Source: Actinomycetes bacterium (GTDB taxonomy: Bacteria > Actinomycetota > CALGFH01). Taken from it: a DNA stretch of 38,963 bases. The translations under genes were made by a program, and so were the position numbers. A model generated the notes under the pieces. That model searched no databases. It was not told where the DNA came from and saw only the letters and a program-made list of their open reading frames with translations. This document shows, in pieces, positions 32,043 through 38,963 of this stretch (position 1 is its first letter; each line of letters opens with the position of its first letter). Location of the stretch: assembly GCA_036000965.1 (NCBI GenBank), contig DASYUT010000128.1, positions 1 to 38,963 of the forward strand. Direction: 5' to 3'.

Positions 32043-32122
32043 GCGGCGCTGGCGACCGCGTGGGGATCGTCGAACGCAACATCGATTTGGTCGAGGGTGG
32101 CCGCGGCGTAGGATACGGCCAT
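32043..32122 (-). pseudogene. Transposase N-terminal fragment (IS1380-like)
   Basis: From ATG 32122, preceded by AGGAGGAGG, the frame reads MAVSYAAATLDQIDVAFDDP and HAVASA, then breaks into the maturase remnant. The VAFDDPHAVASAG-type block resembles the start of IS1380-group actinobacterial transposases. Only ~25 codons are left, so family assignment is tentative. The abrupt join suggests a deletion fusing two mobile elements. Confidence 0.4.
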
Positions 32123-32265
32123 CGAAAGAGTGTCCTCCTCCTGCGGGGGAAGCGTCCCTGGTCCGCGTGGAGACCGAGGACGCTTCCACCGTGGGGAGCA
32201 GCCGAGGTTGAGGGAGCCGTCACCTCGCCCTCGGGGTTGGCGCTCCCCAGCCTGACGACCAGCGG

Positions 32266-32574
32266 CTACGGTACGGCCAGCTCCCGTGACCACGCCCACA
32301 GGGCGTGGATCGCGGCGGGCACCTCCGAAGGCACCGGCAACCCCAGCGCGACCGCCTCCACCCACAGCGCCGAGCGCCAGTTCCCACCGCGCCGCCGAGA
32401 CCTCCCCCGGTCCCAGCCCGGCGGGCGGCACCCCGCCGGGCCGAACACCTCGGCGATTTGGATCGCCCGGGCGACCTGCCATCCCGCTCCAGCCCGCCCC
32501 GCCGCGCTGGCAGCGGGCGAGCGGCCCAACCGCGACCACGATCCGGCCACGCCCTCACAGTCAGCGGCCTCCAC
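32266..32574 (-). CDS. Hypothetical protein, 102 aa
   Basis: Starts at GTG 32574, overlapping the upstream gene's end by 14 bases. The N-terminal part is Ala/Gly/Arg-rich; the C-terminal half is more ordered (VARAIQIAEVFGPAG; RSALWVEAVALGLPVPSEV; AAIHALWAWSRELAV). No family recognised and no membrane segment. Overlap with the preceding small gene supports a real pair, possibly belonging to a mobile element because intron and transposase remnants follow directly. Coding status moderate. Confidence 0.4.
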   Translation of the reverse strand: MEAADCEGVAGSWSRLGRSPAASAAGRAGAGWQVARAIQIAEVFGPAGCRPPGWDRGRSRRRGGNWRSALWVEAVALGLPVPSEVPAAIHALWAWSRELAVP

Positions 32575-32920
32575 GCGGCCACACCCCGGCCAACAGCCAC
32601 GCGCCCGCCCCGGCCATCCGGCGTTTCAGATGCCGGAGGCCACCCGCCGACCGGCGTCCACCCTGGGTCGCGGCATGCCGCCCGCCCCGGGTGGCGACGC
32701 GCCGTGCAACGACCGCATCAGCCGCAGCGTCCGCGCGCTGGCCGCCCTCCACCGTGCGAGGCGCAGGAACACGCCGCTCGATCTCCTGCTCGCGCTCAGC
32801 CAACCACCGCAGCGCCCGCTCGGCCGCCTCGATGTCGCGGTCCAGGGTCACGGCTGACGCCAGCCCCAGCACCAGCGCGCCCAGCATGGCCCCAACGAGC
32901 ACGCTGGCCGCATCGAGCAC
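32561..32920 (-). CDS. Small membrane-anchored protein with coiled-coil segment, unknown function
   Basis: 119 residues from GTG 32920, with GGAGG ten bases upstream (longer in-frame starts exist up to 33097 but would overlap the divergent promoter). It begins with a membrane helix (ASVLVGAMLGALVLGLASAV), followed by a charged amphipathic helix DRDIEAAERALRWLAEREQEIERR. An Arg/Ala/Gly-rich basic tail ends it. No family recognised. Divergent from the XRE regulator and overlapping the 102-aa gene downstream. Confidence 0.45.
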   Translation of the reverse strand: MLDAASVLVGAMLGALVLGLASAVTLDRDIEAAERALRWLAEREQEIERRVPAPRTVEGGQRADAAADAVVARRVATRGGRHAATQGGRRSAGGLRHLKRRMAGAGAWLLAGVWPRGGR

Positions 32921-33061
32921 AACTCCCGTTCCTCCTCGTTCACCGGTAGCTGGCCGGCCGGACCTGGCAGGAGGCAATCCCACCGCAGCCAGGCCCGGAC
33001 CCTCGACCCGTCGGCCACGCCGTCCGCCGAGTACTGCGGCATGGAAACGCCTGTTCAGGGA

Positions 33062-33099
33062 GGTTGTCGATGGCGACAAACCCCGATAGGTTGCCAACC
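33062..33099 (+). promoter_or_regulatory. Promoter and candidate operator of the XRE-PP2C pair
   Basis: TTGTCG (33064-33069) and TAGGTT (33087-33092) are 17 bases apart, a reasonable -35/-10. Two inverted repeats overlap them: GGTTGTCG-n4-CGACAAACC (33062-33082, one extra base in the right arm) and GGTTG-C-CAACC (33089-33099). Shared GGTTG half-sites, 27 bases apart, suggest binding of a dimeric HTH protein, plausibly the XRE protein itself (autoregulation). Confidence 0.5.
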
Positions 33100-33124
33100 A
33101 ACAAACAAACCTGGGGAGAGCGTC

Positions 33125-34150
33125 ATGGCCCGCCCGCCGAAGCCTCTGGACCCGTCAGCCTCGCAAGCTGCCCGGCTCGGCGCCGCAGTCCGGCAACGGC
33201 GGGAAGAGCTAGGCATAATCCAAGAAGAACTCGCCGAGATGATCCTCTTCTCGCGCACGCATCTGGCCCAGGTGGAACTCGGCAAGGCATCCGCCTCCGA
33301 GGAGTTCGTACGACGCTGCGATGGGGCCCTCAAAGCCGATGGCCGCCTGCTGGCCATCTACCAAGAGGTCGTCATCGAACGTGCACAGCAGCGACAGCGG
33401 CGGACGCGAGATCGCCGCTCCAACAGCGTATCCAGGAGCCGTCGAGGACTTCGACTCGTGCCGTCACAGGACGGGACGGTCGACCAGGCCAGCGGGAGCG
33501 CCGAGCCCGGAACGTCATCTGAGAACCTCATCGACCGGCACACGGCGACCAGCTTCTTCGGTGGTACGCGACCTACCATCACCATGCCACTGCGGACCCT
33601 CGGGACTGGCCGGTACGTAATTACCCAAGAGGATTTCGAGGCAGCAGACGCCCTCGCGCAGTTCTTGCGTAGGCTCGTACTCGAACCAGCCTTCCACTAC
33701 GTCTCTCCGACGGGTGAAATCGACTTGAGCTATGCCGCGCTCTGTGTCATCTGCGGCCCGAAATGCTCACAGGTCATCGCAGACATCATCGCCTGCGACC
33801 CACATTTTTCCTTCGTCCCTGACGAAAATGGCCGATGGCGATTGACTGAGCGAAACACTGGGAACAGCTTGGGATCACCGCTCGACCTTGACTTCCCTGC
33901 GAATCAGGATCTCGCGTATGTCGCTCGCCTCCACCGGCCCGATGATCGACGCCCGTTCCTACTGATCGCCGGTGTTCACGCCGTTGGCTCTCGGGGCGCC
34001 GTAGACTTCCTCACCAAGCCGAGCAACCTACGCCAACTCCATCAGGCGGTAGGTAGTGAACCCTTCTCGATGGTAGTCTCATGCACGTTCACGCGAACAC
34101 CGCTTCGCATTCTCTCCAGTGAAGCACTCATTGCACCAAGAACGCACTGA
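33125..34150 (+). CDS. XRE-family helix-turn-helix regulator with C-terminal sensor-like domain
   Basis: 341 residues from ATG 33125 (GGGGAG upstream). HTH at ~15-70: RLGAAVRQRREELGIIQEELAEMI, SRTHLAQVELGKASASEEFVRRC. After a basic, Ser-rich linker (~85-145) a globular domain of ~180 residues begins, with CVICGPKCSQVIADIIACDPHF, FVPDENGRWRLTERNTGNSLGSPLDLD and YVARLHRPDDRRPFLLIAGVHAVGSRGAVDFL. The last block resembles an unnamed sensor-type domain found beside HTH and NTPase domains in actinobacteria. Base and codon use are clearly more AT-rich than the neighbours, a sign of transfer. It is followed after ten bases by a PP2C phosphatase gene, so the two likely form one system. Ligand and targets unknown. 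Confidence 0.75.
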   Translation: MARPPKPLDPSASQAARLGAAVRQRREELGIIQEELAEMILFSRTHLAQVELGKASASEEFVRRCDGALKADGRLLAIYQEVVIERAQQRQRRTRDRRSNSVSRSRRGLRLVPSQDGTVDQASGSAEPGTSSENLIDRHTATSFFGGTRPTITMPLRTLGTGRYVITQEDFEAADALAQFLRRLVLEPAFHYVSPTGEIDLSYAALCVICGPKCSQVIADIIACDPHFSFVPDENGRWRLTERNTGNSLGSPLDLDFPANQDLAYVARLHRPDDRRPFLLIAGVHAVGSRGAVDFLTKPSNLRQLHQAVGSEPFSMVVSCTFTRTPLRILSSEALIAPRTH

Positions 34151-34160
34151 ACGGAGCGAA

Positions 34161-35087
34161 ATGCTAGGAGCCACCCAGCAGGTCGAAGCGGAACTGGGGA
34201 ACGGCATTCCGGCGGGCACGACACACGTGGCCTTCGCTACCGTGCCACGGCCGGGAAAGACCAACAATGAGGATCTTGTCGCCGCCGTGGGCTCGGCCGC
34301 CTGGGTGCTCGACGGCTCCAGCGTTCCGCCCGGCCTACCCTCATGCTGTGACCGCGACGCGGGCTGGTACGTCGGTCGGTTGAGCGCCGGCATCGCCGCC
34401 GCCCTCGCAGACCAAGCCATCGACCTTCCGCCCGCAGTCGCGGCAGCTATCAGCTCGGTAACCGCCGAGCATGAGGCCGCATGCCCAGCCGGAAAGGCTC
34501 GTAGCGTTCTTGGCCCTTCCGCAACGGTCGCATTGGTCCGACGCAGGGGTAACGCGCTCGATTATCTCCTGCTGGGCGATACTGCTCTGCTACTGGAAAC
34601 CGACCAGGGCGTCACTCATCAAAGCGACCGCCGTTTGGCGCAGATCGCGCCCGATTTACGTGAGCGGCTCCGCGTACACCTACGCAACGGCGGAGGTTAC
34701 CACAGCCCACGATACCGCGAGATGCTTGCCTCCCTTGTGGAAACCGAACGGGCGCTACGCAATGCTGAAGACGGCTATTGGATCGCCAGCAACGACCCGA
34801 CCGCCGCCTACCACAGCGTCACGGGCAGTCGCTCTATCGGTACAGGCCCTGGTGAGGTACGAAGGTTCGCGTTGCTCAGTGACGGCTTCGAGCGCACGGT
34901 AGCCGTGTTTGGTCTCTACGCATCATGGGCCGATCTCATGGCCGCACTGGTGAGGGACGGCCCCGCCAAGTGCCTCGCCGCATTGCGCGCTGCCGAGACC
35001 GCCGATCCGCACGGCCGACGATTTCCACGCACGGCGGCAAGCGATGATGCATCAGCGCTCGTGAGCCAAGCGGGTCCACTCCTCTAA
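34161..35087 (+). CDS. PP2C-family (PPM) protein phosphatase
   Basis: 308 residues from ATG 34161 with GGAG five bases upstream. PPM metal-site motifs are in order: N36-E37-D38 (KTNNEDLVAAVG), Asp51 (AAWVLDGSSVP), LLGDTALLLETDQGV in the middle, Asp241 in LLSDGFER, and Asp295-Asp296 (ASDDASALV) at the end. All metal-binding aspartates therefore appear present, predicting Mn2+/Mg2+-dependent Ser/Thr phosphatase activity. An inserted region (~165-215, RERLRVHLRNGGGYHSPRYREM) differs from classical PP2C and may give specificity. Co-transcribed with the XRE regulator and equally AT-rich. No Ser/Thr kinase is in view; the phosphoprotein substrate is unknown. Confidence 0.8.
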   Translation: MLGATQQVEAELGNGIPAGTTHVAFATVPRPGKTNNEDLVAAVGSAAWVLDGSSVPPGLPSCCDRDAGWYVGRLSAGIAAALADQAIDLPPAVAAAISSVTAEHEAACPAGKARSVLGPSATVALVRRRGNALDYLLLGDTALLLETDQGVTHQSDRRLAQIAPDLRERLRVHLRNGGGYHSPRYREMLASLVETERALRNAEDGYWIASNDPTAAYHSVTGSRSIGTGPGEVRRFALLSDGFERTVAVFGLYASWADLMAALVRDGPAKCLAALRAAETADPHGRRFPRTAASDDASALVSQAGPLL

Positions 35088-35094
35088 TCTCTGC

Positions 35095-35796
35095 GTGGCG
35101 TCAAAGTCGCACCTGTCTAACCCTCTGCCCGGCGGGGCGTTGGCGGCCTGGGTCCTGAACTGGGTGTGGATCCCGGCCCTCGGCATCCAGGTGCTGTTCT
35201 TCCTGCTGTTTCCCGACGGGCGGGTGCCGGGCCCGCGCTGGCGAGTCGTGCTCGGGCTCGCCGCCCTCGGCTCGGCGTTGACCTTGGCCGCGAGGGCGTT
35301 GATGCCAGGTCCGCTGGCGGAGGTGCCAGCGATCGCCAACCCGTTCGGGCTGCGCGGCAGCGGCGGGTTCCTGCGAGCCGCCGAGGGGGTCGGCAGCCCG
35401 CTGCTCGGCCTGACGGTTGTCGCCGCGGTCGCCTCGCTGGTCATCCGGTTCCGCCGCGCCGGCGGGGTGCAGCGCCGCCAGCTCAAGTGGCTGGCGCTAG
35501 CCGGGGTCGGGTCGGCCTTGCGGATGTCCTAGAGCTGACCGGCCTGGTCGGGCACGCCGCCAGCGGCGACCTGTTCCTGGCGTCGTTGGCGGAGATCCCC
35601 ATAGGCGCGGCGATCGCGGTGCTGCGCTATCGGCTGTCGGCTGTACGACATCGACGTCGTCATCGGTAAGGCGATCGTGCTGGGTGGCCTGCTCGCGTCA
35701 TCAGGGCGGTGTACCCAGCGGTCGTGGTCGGCGTCGGCACGGCCGTCGGCCGGGGCACCGGGTCGAACGTCGCCCTTGCCGCCTTCGCCGCCGCCA
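35095..35796 (+). pseudogene. Histidine kinase membrane-sensor remnant, frameshifted and truncated
   Basis: From about 35125 the sequence encodes a multi-helix sensor of an actinobacterial histidine kinase: ALAAWVLNWVWIPALGIQVL, LFPDGRVPGPRWRVVL, FRRAGGVQRRQLKWLALAGV. The frame is lost near 35520 and continues in another (ELTGLVGHAASGDLFLAS, AEIPIGAAIAVLRYRL). It shifts again near 35640 (YDIDVVIGKAIVLGGLLA) and 35700 (AVYPAVVVGVGTAVGRGTG). The N-terminal helices are missing, apparently cut at the right edge of the XRE-PP2C island. The dimerisation and ATPase domains are absent, replaced by unrelated membrane sequence. Confidence 0.8.
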
Positions 35797-36112
35797 GCCA
35801 GACCACCGACGCCTTCTTCTTCGGCGCGTTCATGGCGATGGGCCTGTACCTGGCGACGCTGGCGGCGGCGATCCTGGCCGGGGGCGTCTACGCGCGCTGA
35901 GTCGGCTGGGCCTGCGCGGTGAGCGCGCTGCTGCTCGTAGGGACCTCCTCATGCTGGCTGCCGAGGCGGCCTTCCTCGCCGTGCTGCTGGGGTTCCTGCT
36001 GTTCCTGCCAGTGCTGATCGCCCTGGGGGTGGCGATGTGGCAGCAGGCGGCACTGTTGACCTCCGCCGCCGCCGAACAGGGCGCCGCCGTGACCGGCGGA
36101 GGCTCCACATAG
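35797..36112 (+). pseudogene. Membrane-protein C-terminal remnant (DUF4386-like), frameshifted
   Basis: SQTTDAFFFGAFMAMGLYLA continues as TLAAAILAGGVYAR, then the frame is lost near 35900. WACAVSALLLV and LLMLAAEAAFLAVLLGFLLF follow in other frames, ending LIALGVAMWQQAALLTSAAA. The order of hydrophobic segments fits the end of a small multi-helix protein of the DUF4386 kind, a weak assignment. It is joined to the kinase remnant, implying a deletion between two former genes. Confidence 0.6.
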
Positions 36113-36205
36113 GACCAGCCCGGGTGCGCTCGAGCTCCCCAAGGTCCAACACGCCCGGCGGCGGCGTTCCTGAGCAGCAGTGATGCTGGACAGGTTGGCG
36201 TTGGC

Positions 36206-36310
36206 TCAGGAGCGAAGGTAGGTGAGGACGGCCAGCACCCGGCGGTGGTCGTCATCGGTGGCTGCAAGGTCGAGCTTGATCAGGATGCTGCGGATGTGGG
36301 ATTCGACGGT
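36206..36310 (-). pseudogene. LuxR/NarL-type response regulator, C-terminal HTH fragment
   Basis: Thirty-four codons on the minus strand read [20 protein letters not shown] then [14 protein letters not shown] and stop. [13 protein letters not shown] is the recognition-helix region of LuxR-type output domains. A TGA stands directly before Thr, so the upstream receiver and first HTH helix are lost. It may be the former partner of the nearby kinase remnant. No further gene is seen between 36311 and 36579. Confidence 0.7.
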
Positions 36311-36579
36311 TCACCGGCGCCTGGGTCCCGGCCCGCAGGCTCACCGCAGGCGGTGGTCAGCCCTATCCGACCACGGTCTGACCGGTGGCAGCCGCTCCTG
36401 CCAGACAGCGCTGTCGGAGCTACCGGCGTCCGCGTCCCGCCACGGGTGCTGGCCAGCGGGATCTGGGCGGTGAGCCGCGCAGTCGTTCATACAGTTGGGA
36501 CGTGCCCCCGGGACGGGCCGTCTGGTGCTCCACGGCCGAAAGGGGCTAGAGTCCCGCACGGGAGTCGGCTGGTGAGGGG

Positions 36580-37053
36580 GTGGTGGACGCGGCATCCCAT
36601 GCGGGCGCCCCGCGGGCGGACGCGGACGCGGGCACAGGCTCCGGGCCAGGCGCCGCGGTACCCCGGGTGCTGCTGGTCGACGACTGCGCCGAGGTCCGTC
36701 AGGGCCTGCGCGAGCTGCTCGAGGACGAGGGGATCGAGATCGTCGGCGAGGCGGCCGACGGCGCCGCCGGGGTGTCCCGGGCCACCGAGCTGGCGCCTGA
36801 CGTGGTGCTGATGGACCTTCGCATGCCGGTGATGGACGGGATCGCGGCCACCCGCCAGATCAAGCAGGCGCTGCCGCTCACCCAGGTCCTGATCCTCACC
36901 GCCTACGACGAGTGGGAGCACAGCGCCCGGGTCGCCGGCGCCTACGCCTACCTGGTCAAGGGGACCGGGCCGGCCCTGGTCCGCGACGTCGTCCTGCAGG
37001 CCTGGCAGCTCAAGGTGGGCCTGGAGCGCCGCGCCGACGGCACGGGCGCCTAG
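36580..37053 (+). CDS. Stand-alone response-regulator receiver protein
   Basis: 157 residues from GTG 36580 (a second GTG follows at 36583; GAGGGG upstream). After a ~27-residue Ala/Gly-rich lead, a complete receiver domain is seen: acidic pair Asp34-Asp35 (VLLVDDCAEVRQGL), phosphoacceptor Asp79 (VVLMDLRMPVMDG), Thr107 (ILTAYDE) and Lys127 (YLVKG). The sequence resembles NarL-class receivers, yet ends about 20 residues after the domain with no DNA-binding output. It is either a CheY-like protein or a receiver cut off from its HTH. No intact kinase is near; the closest relatives are the kinase and HTH fragments just upstream. Confidence 0.85.
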   Translation: MVDAASHAGAPRADADAGTGSGPGAAVPRVLLVDDCAEVRQGLRELLEDEGIEIVGEAADGAAGVSRATELAPDVVLMDLRMPVMDGIAATRQIKQALPLTQVLILTAYDEWEHSARVAGAYAYLVKGTGPALVRDVVLQAWQLKVGLERRADGTGA

Positions 37054-37125
37054 CAGGTCACCAGAGGTGCTGCCCGTAGCCCGGGCCAGCGACCAGGGCC
37101 TTCCCGTCAGGTTACGGACAGGACT

Positions 37126-37143
37126 GCTGAGCAGGTGCTCAGC
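37126..37143. terminator. 8-bp palindromic hairpin between receiver and methyltransferase genes
   Basis: GCTGAGCA, GG, TGCTCAGC form a perfect stem 73 bases after the receiver stop and 58 before the methyltransferase ATG. It may be a terminator or, as an 18-bp palindrome, an operator for the methyltransferase gene. Confidence 0.5.
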
Positions 37144-37200
37144 CCGCCCGCTGGCGGCGCCTGCGCTCGCACGCCGCAGCCGCACGGGAGGTGCCTGGGC

Positions 37201-38031
37201 ATGGCAGGGGTGACCGAGCCGCCGCCGAGCGGGCCGTCGGCCGCCCACCGCGCCGGCGAGGTCGAGCAGATGATCGAGCCGGTGGTGCCGGCTCGGCTCG
37301 GCTGGCTGGCCGACCTGCTCGGCGCCGCACCTGGCGAGCGCATCGTCGACCTCGGTTGCGGCACCGGATCGACCCTCGAGATGATCGCGGGCAGGCTGCC
37401 TGAGGCAGACCTCGAGCTTCTCGGGCTGGACGTCAGCGCCGCCGCCTTGCGCGCCGCCGAGCGGACGCTGGGTCGACTGCCCAGCGGGCCGCGGCTGCTG
37501 GTTCAGGCCGATCTTGCCAGCCGGGTGCCATTGGCCAGCGCGAGCGTCGACCGGGCGCTCTGCCACAACGTCCTGGAGTGCCTGCGCGACCCCGACGCCC
37601 TGGTCGCCGAAGCCTGTCGGATCGTGCGCCCTGGCGGCCGCTTCGTCCTCAGCCACTCCGACTTCGACACGCTCGTCTTCGCCTCCGAGGACCTCGAGCT
37701 GACCCGCCGGCTCGTCCGGGTCTACTGCGACACCCAGCAGGACTGGATGGACACCGTCGACGGCACCATCGGCCGGCGGCTCGTCGACATCGTCGGGCGC
37801 TCCCAGCTGGAGGTGGAAGACGTGCAGGCCAGGGTCAACCTGAGCCGGCGGTTCCAGCCCGGCGAGCTCGGCTACGGGTACGCCCACAACCTGACTGCGG
37901 CGCTGCGGGCAAGCGACCAGGTCGACCAGGCCGAGCTGGACGGCTGGCTGGCTGGCCTTCGCCGGCTCGATGCGCGCGGCGCGTTCCTGTTCAGCGTCAA
38001 CGACTACGCGGTGATCTGCGCCCGACCCTGA
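37201..38031 (+). CDS. Class I SAM-dependent methyltransferase
   Basis: 276 residues from ATG 37201, with GGGAGGTG upstream. SAM-binding motif I is RIVDLGCGTGSTLEMIAG (about residues 48-65), motif II LELLGLDVSAAALRAAER, and the post-motifs VDRALCHNVLECLRDPDALV and RIVRPGGRFVLSHSDFDT. This is the UbiE/Coq5-like Methyltransf_11 group, acting on small molecules. The C-terminal ~110 residues (VYCDTQQDWMDTVDGTIGRRL) are helical and probably form the substrate lid. Substrate unknown; convergent with the SDR gene, so no operon evidence. Confidence 0.85.
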   Translation: MAGVTEPPPSGPSAAHRAGEVEQMIEPVVPARLGWLADLLGAAPGERIVDLGCGTGSTLEMIAGRLPEADLELLGLDVSAAALRAAERTLGRLPSGPRLLVQADLASRVPLASASVDRALCHNVLECLRDPDALVAEACRIVRPGGRFVLSHSDFDTLVFASEDLELTRRLVRVYCDTQQDWMDTVDGTIGRRLVDIVGRSQLEVEDVQARVNLSRRFQPGELGYGYAHNLTAALRASDQVDQAELDGWLAGLRRLDARGAFLFSVNDYAVICARP

Positions 38032-38056
38032 CCGAGGTCCTCCCGCGACGGGGCCG

Positions 38057-38108
38057 CCCCGAGGCTGCCGCCCATCCTGCCACCCCGAGGCTGCCGCCCA
38101 TCCTGCCA
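38057..38108. repeat. 26-bp tandem repeat, two exact copies
   Basis: Copies at 38057-38082 and 38083-38108 contain CCCCGAGGCTGCCGCCCATC then CTGCCA. They sit between the convergent methyltransferase and SDR genes. Confidence 0.9.
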
Positions 38109-38120
38109 CCCGGGCGTGGG

Positions 38121-38900
38121 TTACGCCGGCTCGGCGCTCCAAGGCAGTGGCAGCATGGCTGCCTGGCCGCCGTCGACCACCACCACCGAGCCGTTCACGT
38201 ACGAGCTCGAAGGATGGACCAGCCAGGCCACCGCCCTGGCGATGTCGACCGGCTCCCCGATCCGTCCCACGGGGTTCACGACCTGCCGGCCCGAGAGGAG
38301 GTCGTCGGTGAGGAAGGGCTCGGTGAGGGGGGTGCGGACCCAGCCCGGCGCGACCGCGTTGACGGTGATGCCGTGCGGCCCCAGCTCTAGGGCCATCGAG
38401 CGGGTGAGCCCGTGCAGCCCCGCCTTGCTGGCGTCGTAGTCGCTCACGCGCGGCTCGGACGCGAGCGCGTTGGTGGCGGAGACGAACACGATCCGTCCTG
38501 GCCGGCGCGCGGCCACCATGGCGCGCGCCGCCGCCTGCCCGACCAGGAAGCACCCGGTGAGGTTGATGGCCAGGGTCTCGTGCCACTGTTCCTCGGTGAG
38601 CTCGAGGAACGGCCGTTCGGCGCCCACGCCGTGCGAGCAGACGAGGATGTCGGGGTGGCCCAGCTGCTCGGACGTCCAGCGCACCAGGGATCGCGCCGAC
38701 GGGGCGTGCGACACGTCGCAGGGACGGGCGGCGACCCGCAGACCGCGTGCTGTCAGCGCGCCCACCAGCTCGTCGAGCTCGGACGCGGTGCGCGACGCGA
38801 CCATCACGCTCGCGCCCTCCTCAGCGAGGACCCGCGCGGTCTCGCGGCCGATGCCACGCCCGGCGCCGGTGACGATGGCGACGTGCCCCTCCAGCTGCAT
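38121..38900 (-). CDS. Short-chain dehydrogenase/reductase (SDR)
   Basis: 259 residues. The nucleotide-binding motif is VTGAGRGIGRETARVLAEEG near residue 10. CSHGVG replaces the usual NNAG at about residue 90, and NLTGCFLV marks the structural Asn. Catalytic residues are the Ser in VFVSATNAL and Tyr/Lys in YDASKAGLHGL, followed by GITVNAVAPGWVRTPLTEP. Asp/Arg pattern after strand 2 (ASRTASELDEL) suggests NADP(H) preference. It resembles FabG-type 3-oxoacyl reductases and related alcohol dehydrogenases; substrate not assignable. The C-terminal ~14 residues extend beyond the usual VDGG end. The remaining 63 bases to the window end show only its upstream region. Confidence 0.9.
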   Translation of the reverse strand: MQLEGHVAIVTGAGRGIGRETARVLAEEGASVMVASRTASELDELVGALTARGLRVAARPCDVSHAPSARSLVRWTSEQLGHPDILVCSHGVGAERPFLELTEEQWHETLAINLTGCFLVGQAAARAMVAARRPGRIVFVSATNALASEPRVSDYDASKAGLHGLTRSMALELGPHGITVNAVAPGWVRTPLTEPFLTDDLLSGRQVVNPVGRIGEPVDIARAVAWLVHPSSSYVNGSVVVVDGGQAAMLPLPWSAEPA

Positions 38901-38963
38901 GGCGACCTGCCTTGTCCCTGGGCCGTCACGGCCGCTCGCGGAGCCGGTGGTGCACCCACACGT

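Overview
The window is very GC-rich, densely coded DNA with GTG/TTG starts, overlapping start/stop junctions and families typical of Actinomycetota: a SARP/BTAD regulator, an ArsR regulator with an N-terminal extension, a PQQ-type sugar dehydrogenase with PA14 repeats, a cyclase-ATPase-TPR protein, ECF sigma, NfeD and PGPGW proteins. I cannot place it below phylum. No rRNA, tRNA or CRISPR array was seen.

Layout. 1-1.2 kb: decayed ISAs1-type transposase. 1.3-5.7 kb: small CxxC protein, large SARP/STAND regulator and ArsR-type regulator, all minus strand. 5.8-8.6 kb: acyl-CoA dehydrogenase, enoyl-CoA hydratase and RidA-like operon with in-frame tandem duplications. 8.7-11 kb: membrane protein, glutaryl-CoA dehydrogenase-like gene, and a MITE-like element inserted exactly at the latter's stop codon. 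11.4-14.8 kb: secreted sugar-dehydrogenase/PKD/PA14 protein. 14.9-17.7 kb: minus-strand genes for a two-subunit TPP decarboxylase, a metal-dependent cyclase and an unknown protein. 17.9-23.5 kb: 1341-aa soluble-adenylyl-cyclase-like protein convergent with a DyP peroxidase. 23.6-26.1 kb: ECF sigma factor, then a strong candidate yybP-ykoY (Mn2+) riboswitch whose switching helix captures the Shine-Dalgarno of a site-2 protease gene, then a PGPGW membrane protein. 26.5-28.1 kb: class V PLP enzyme, 17-bp-stem palindrome, NfeD-like protein. 28.2-31.3 kb: two-subunit CoA-transferase and class III aminotransferase operon (minus strand).

31.5-36.3 kb is an accessory and decayed zone: 3' end of a group II intron (domains V/VI plus maturase HNH end) fused to a transposase N-terminus, two unknown overlapping small genes, then a visibly more AT-rich XRE regulator plus PP2C phosphatase pair with its own candidate operator, then broken pieces of a histidine kinase, a membrane protein and a LuxR-type response regulator. 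36.6-38.9 kb returns to ordinary genes: stand-alone receiver protein, SAM methyltransferase and SDR oxidoreductase.

A recurring theme is tandem duplication. More than ten independent arrays with 13-42 bp units occur here, several in coding sequence and two exactly at translational-coupling junctions. The most interesting units are the riboswitch-controlled site-2 protease, the cyclase with complementary half-sites, and the XRE-PP2C island.
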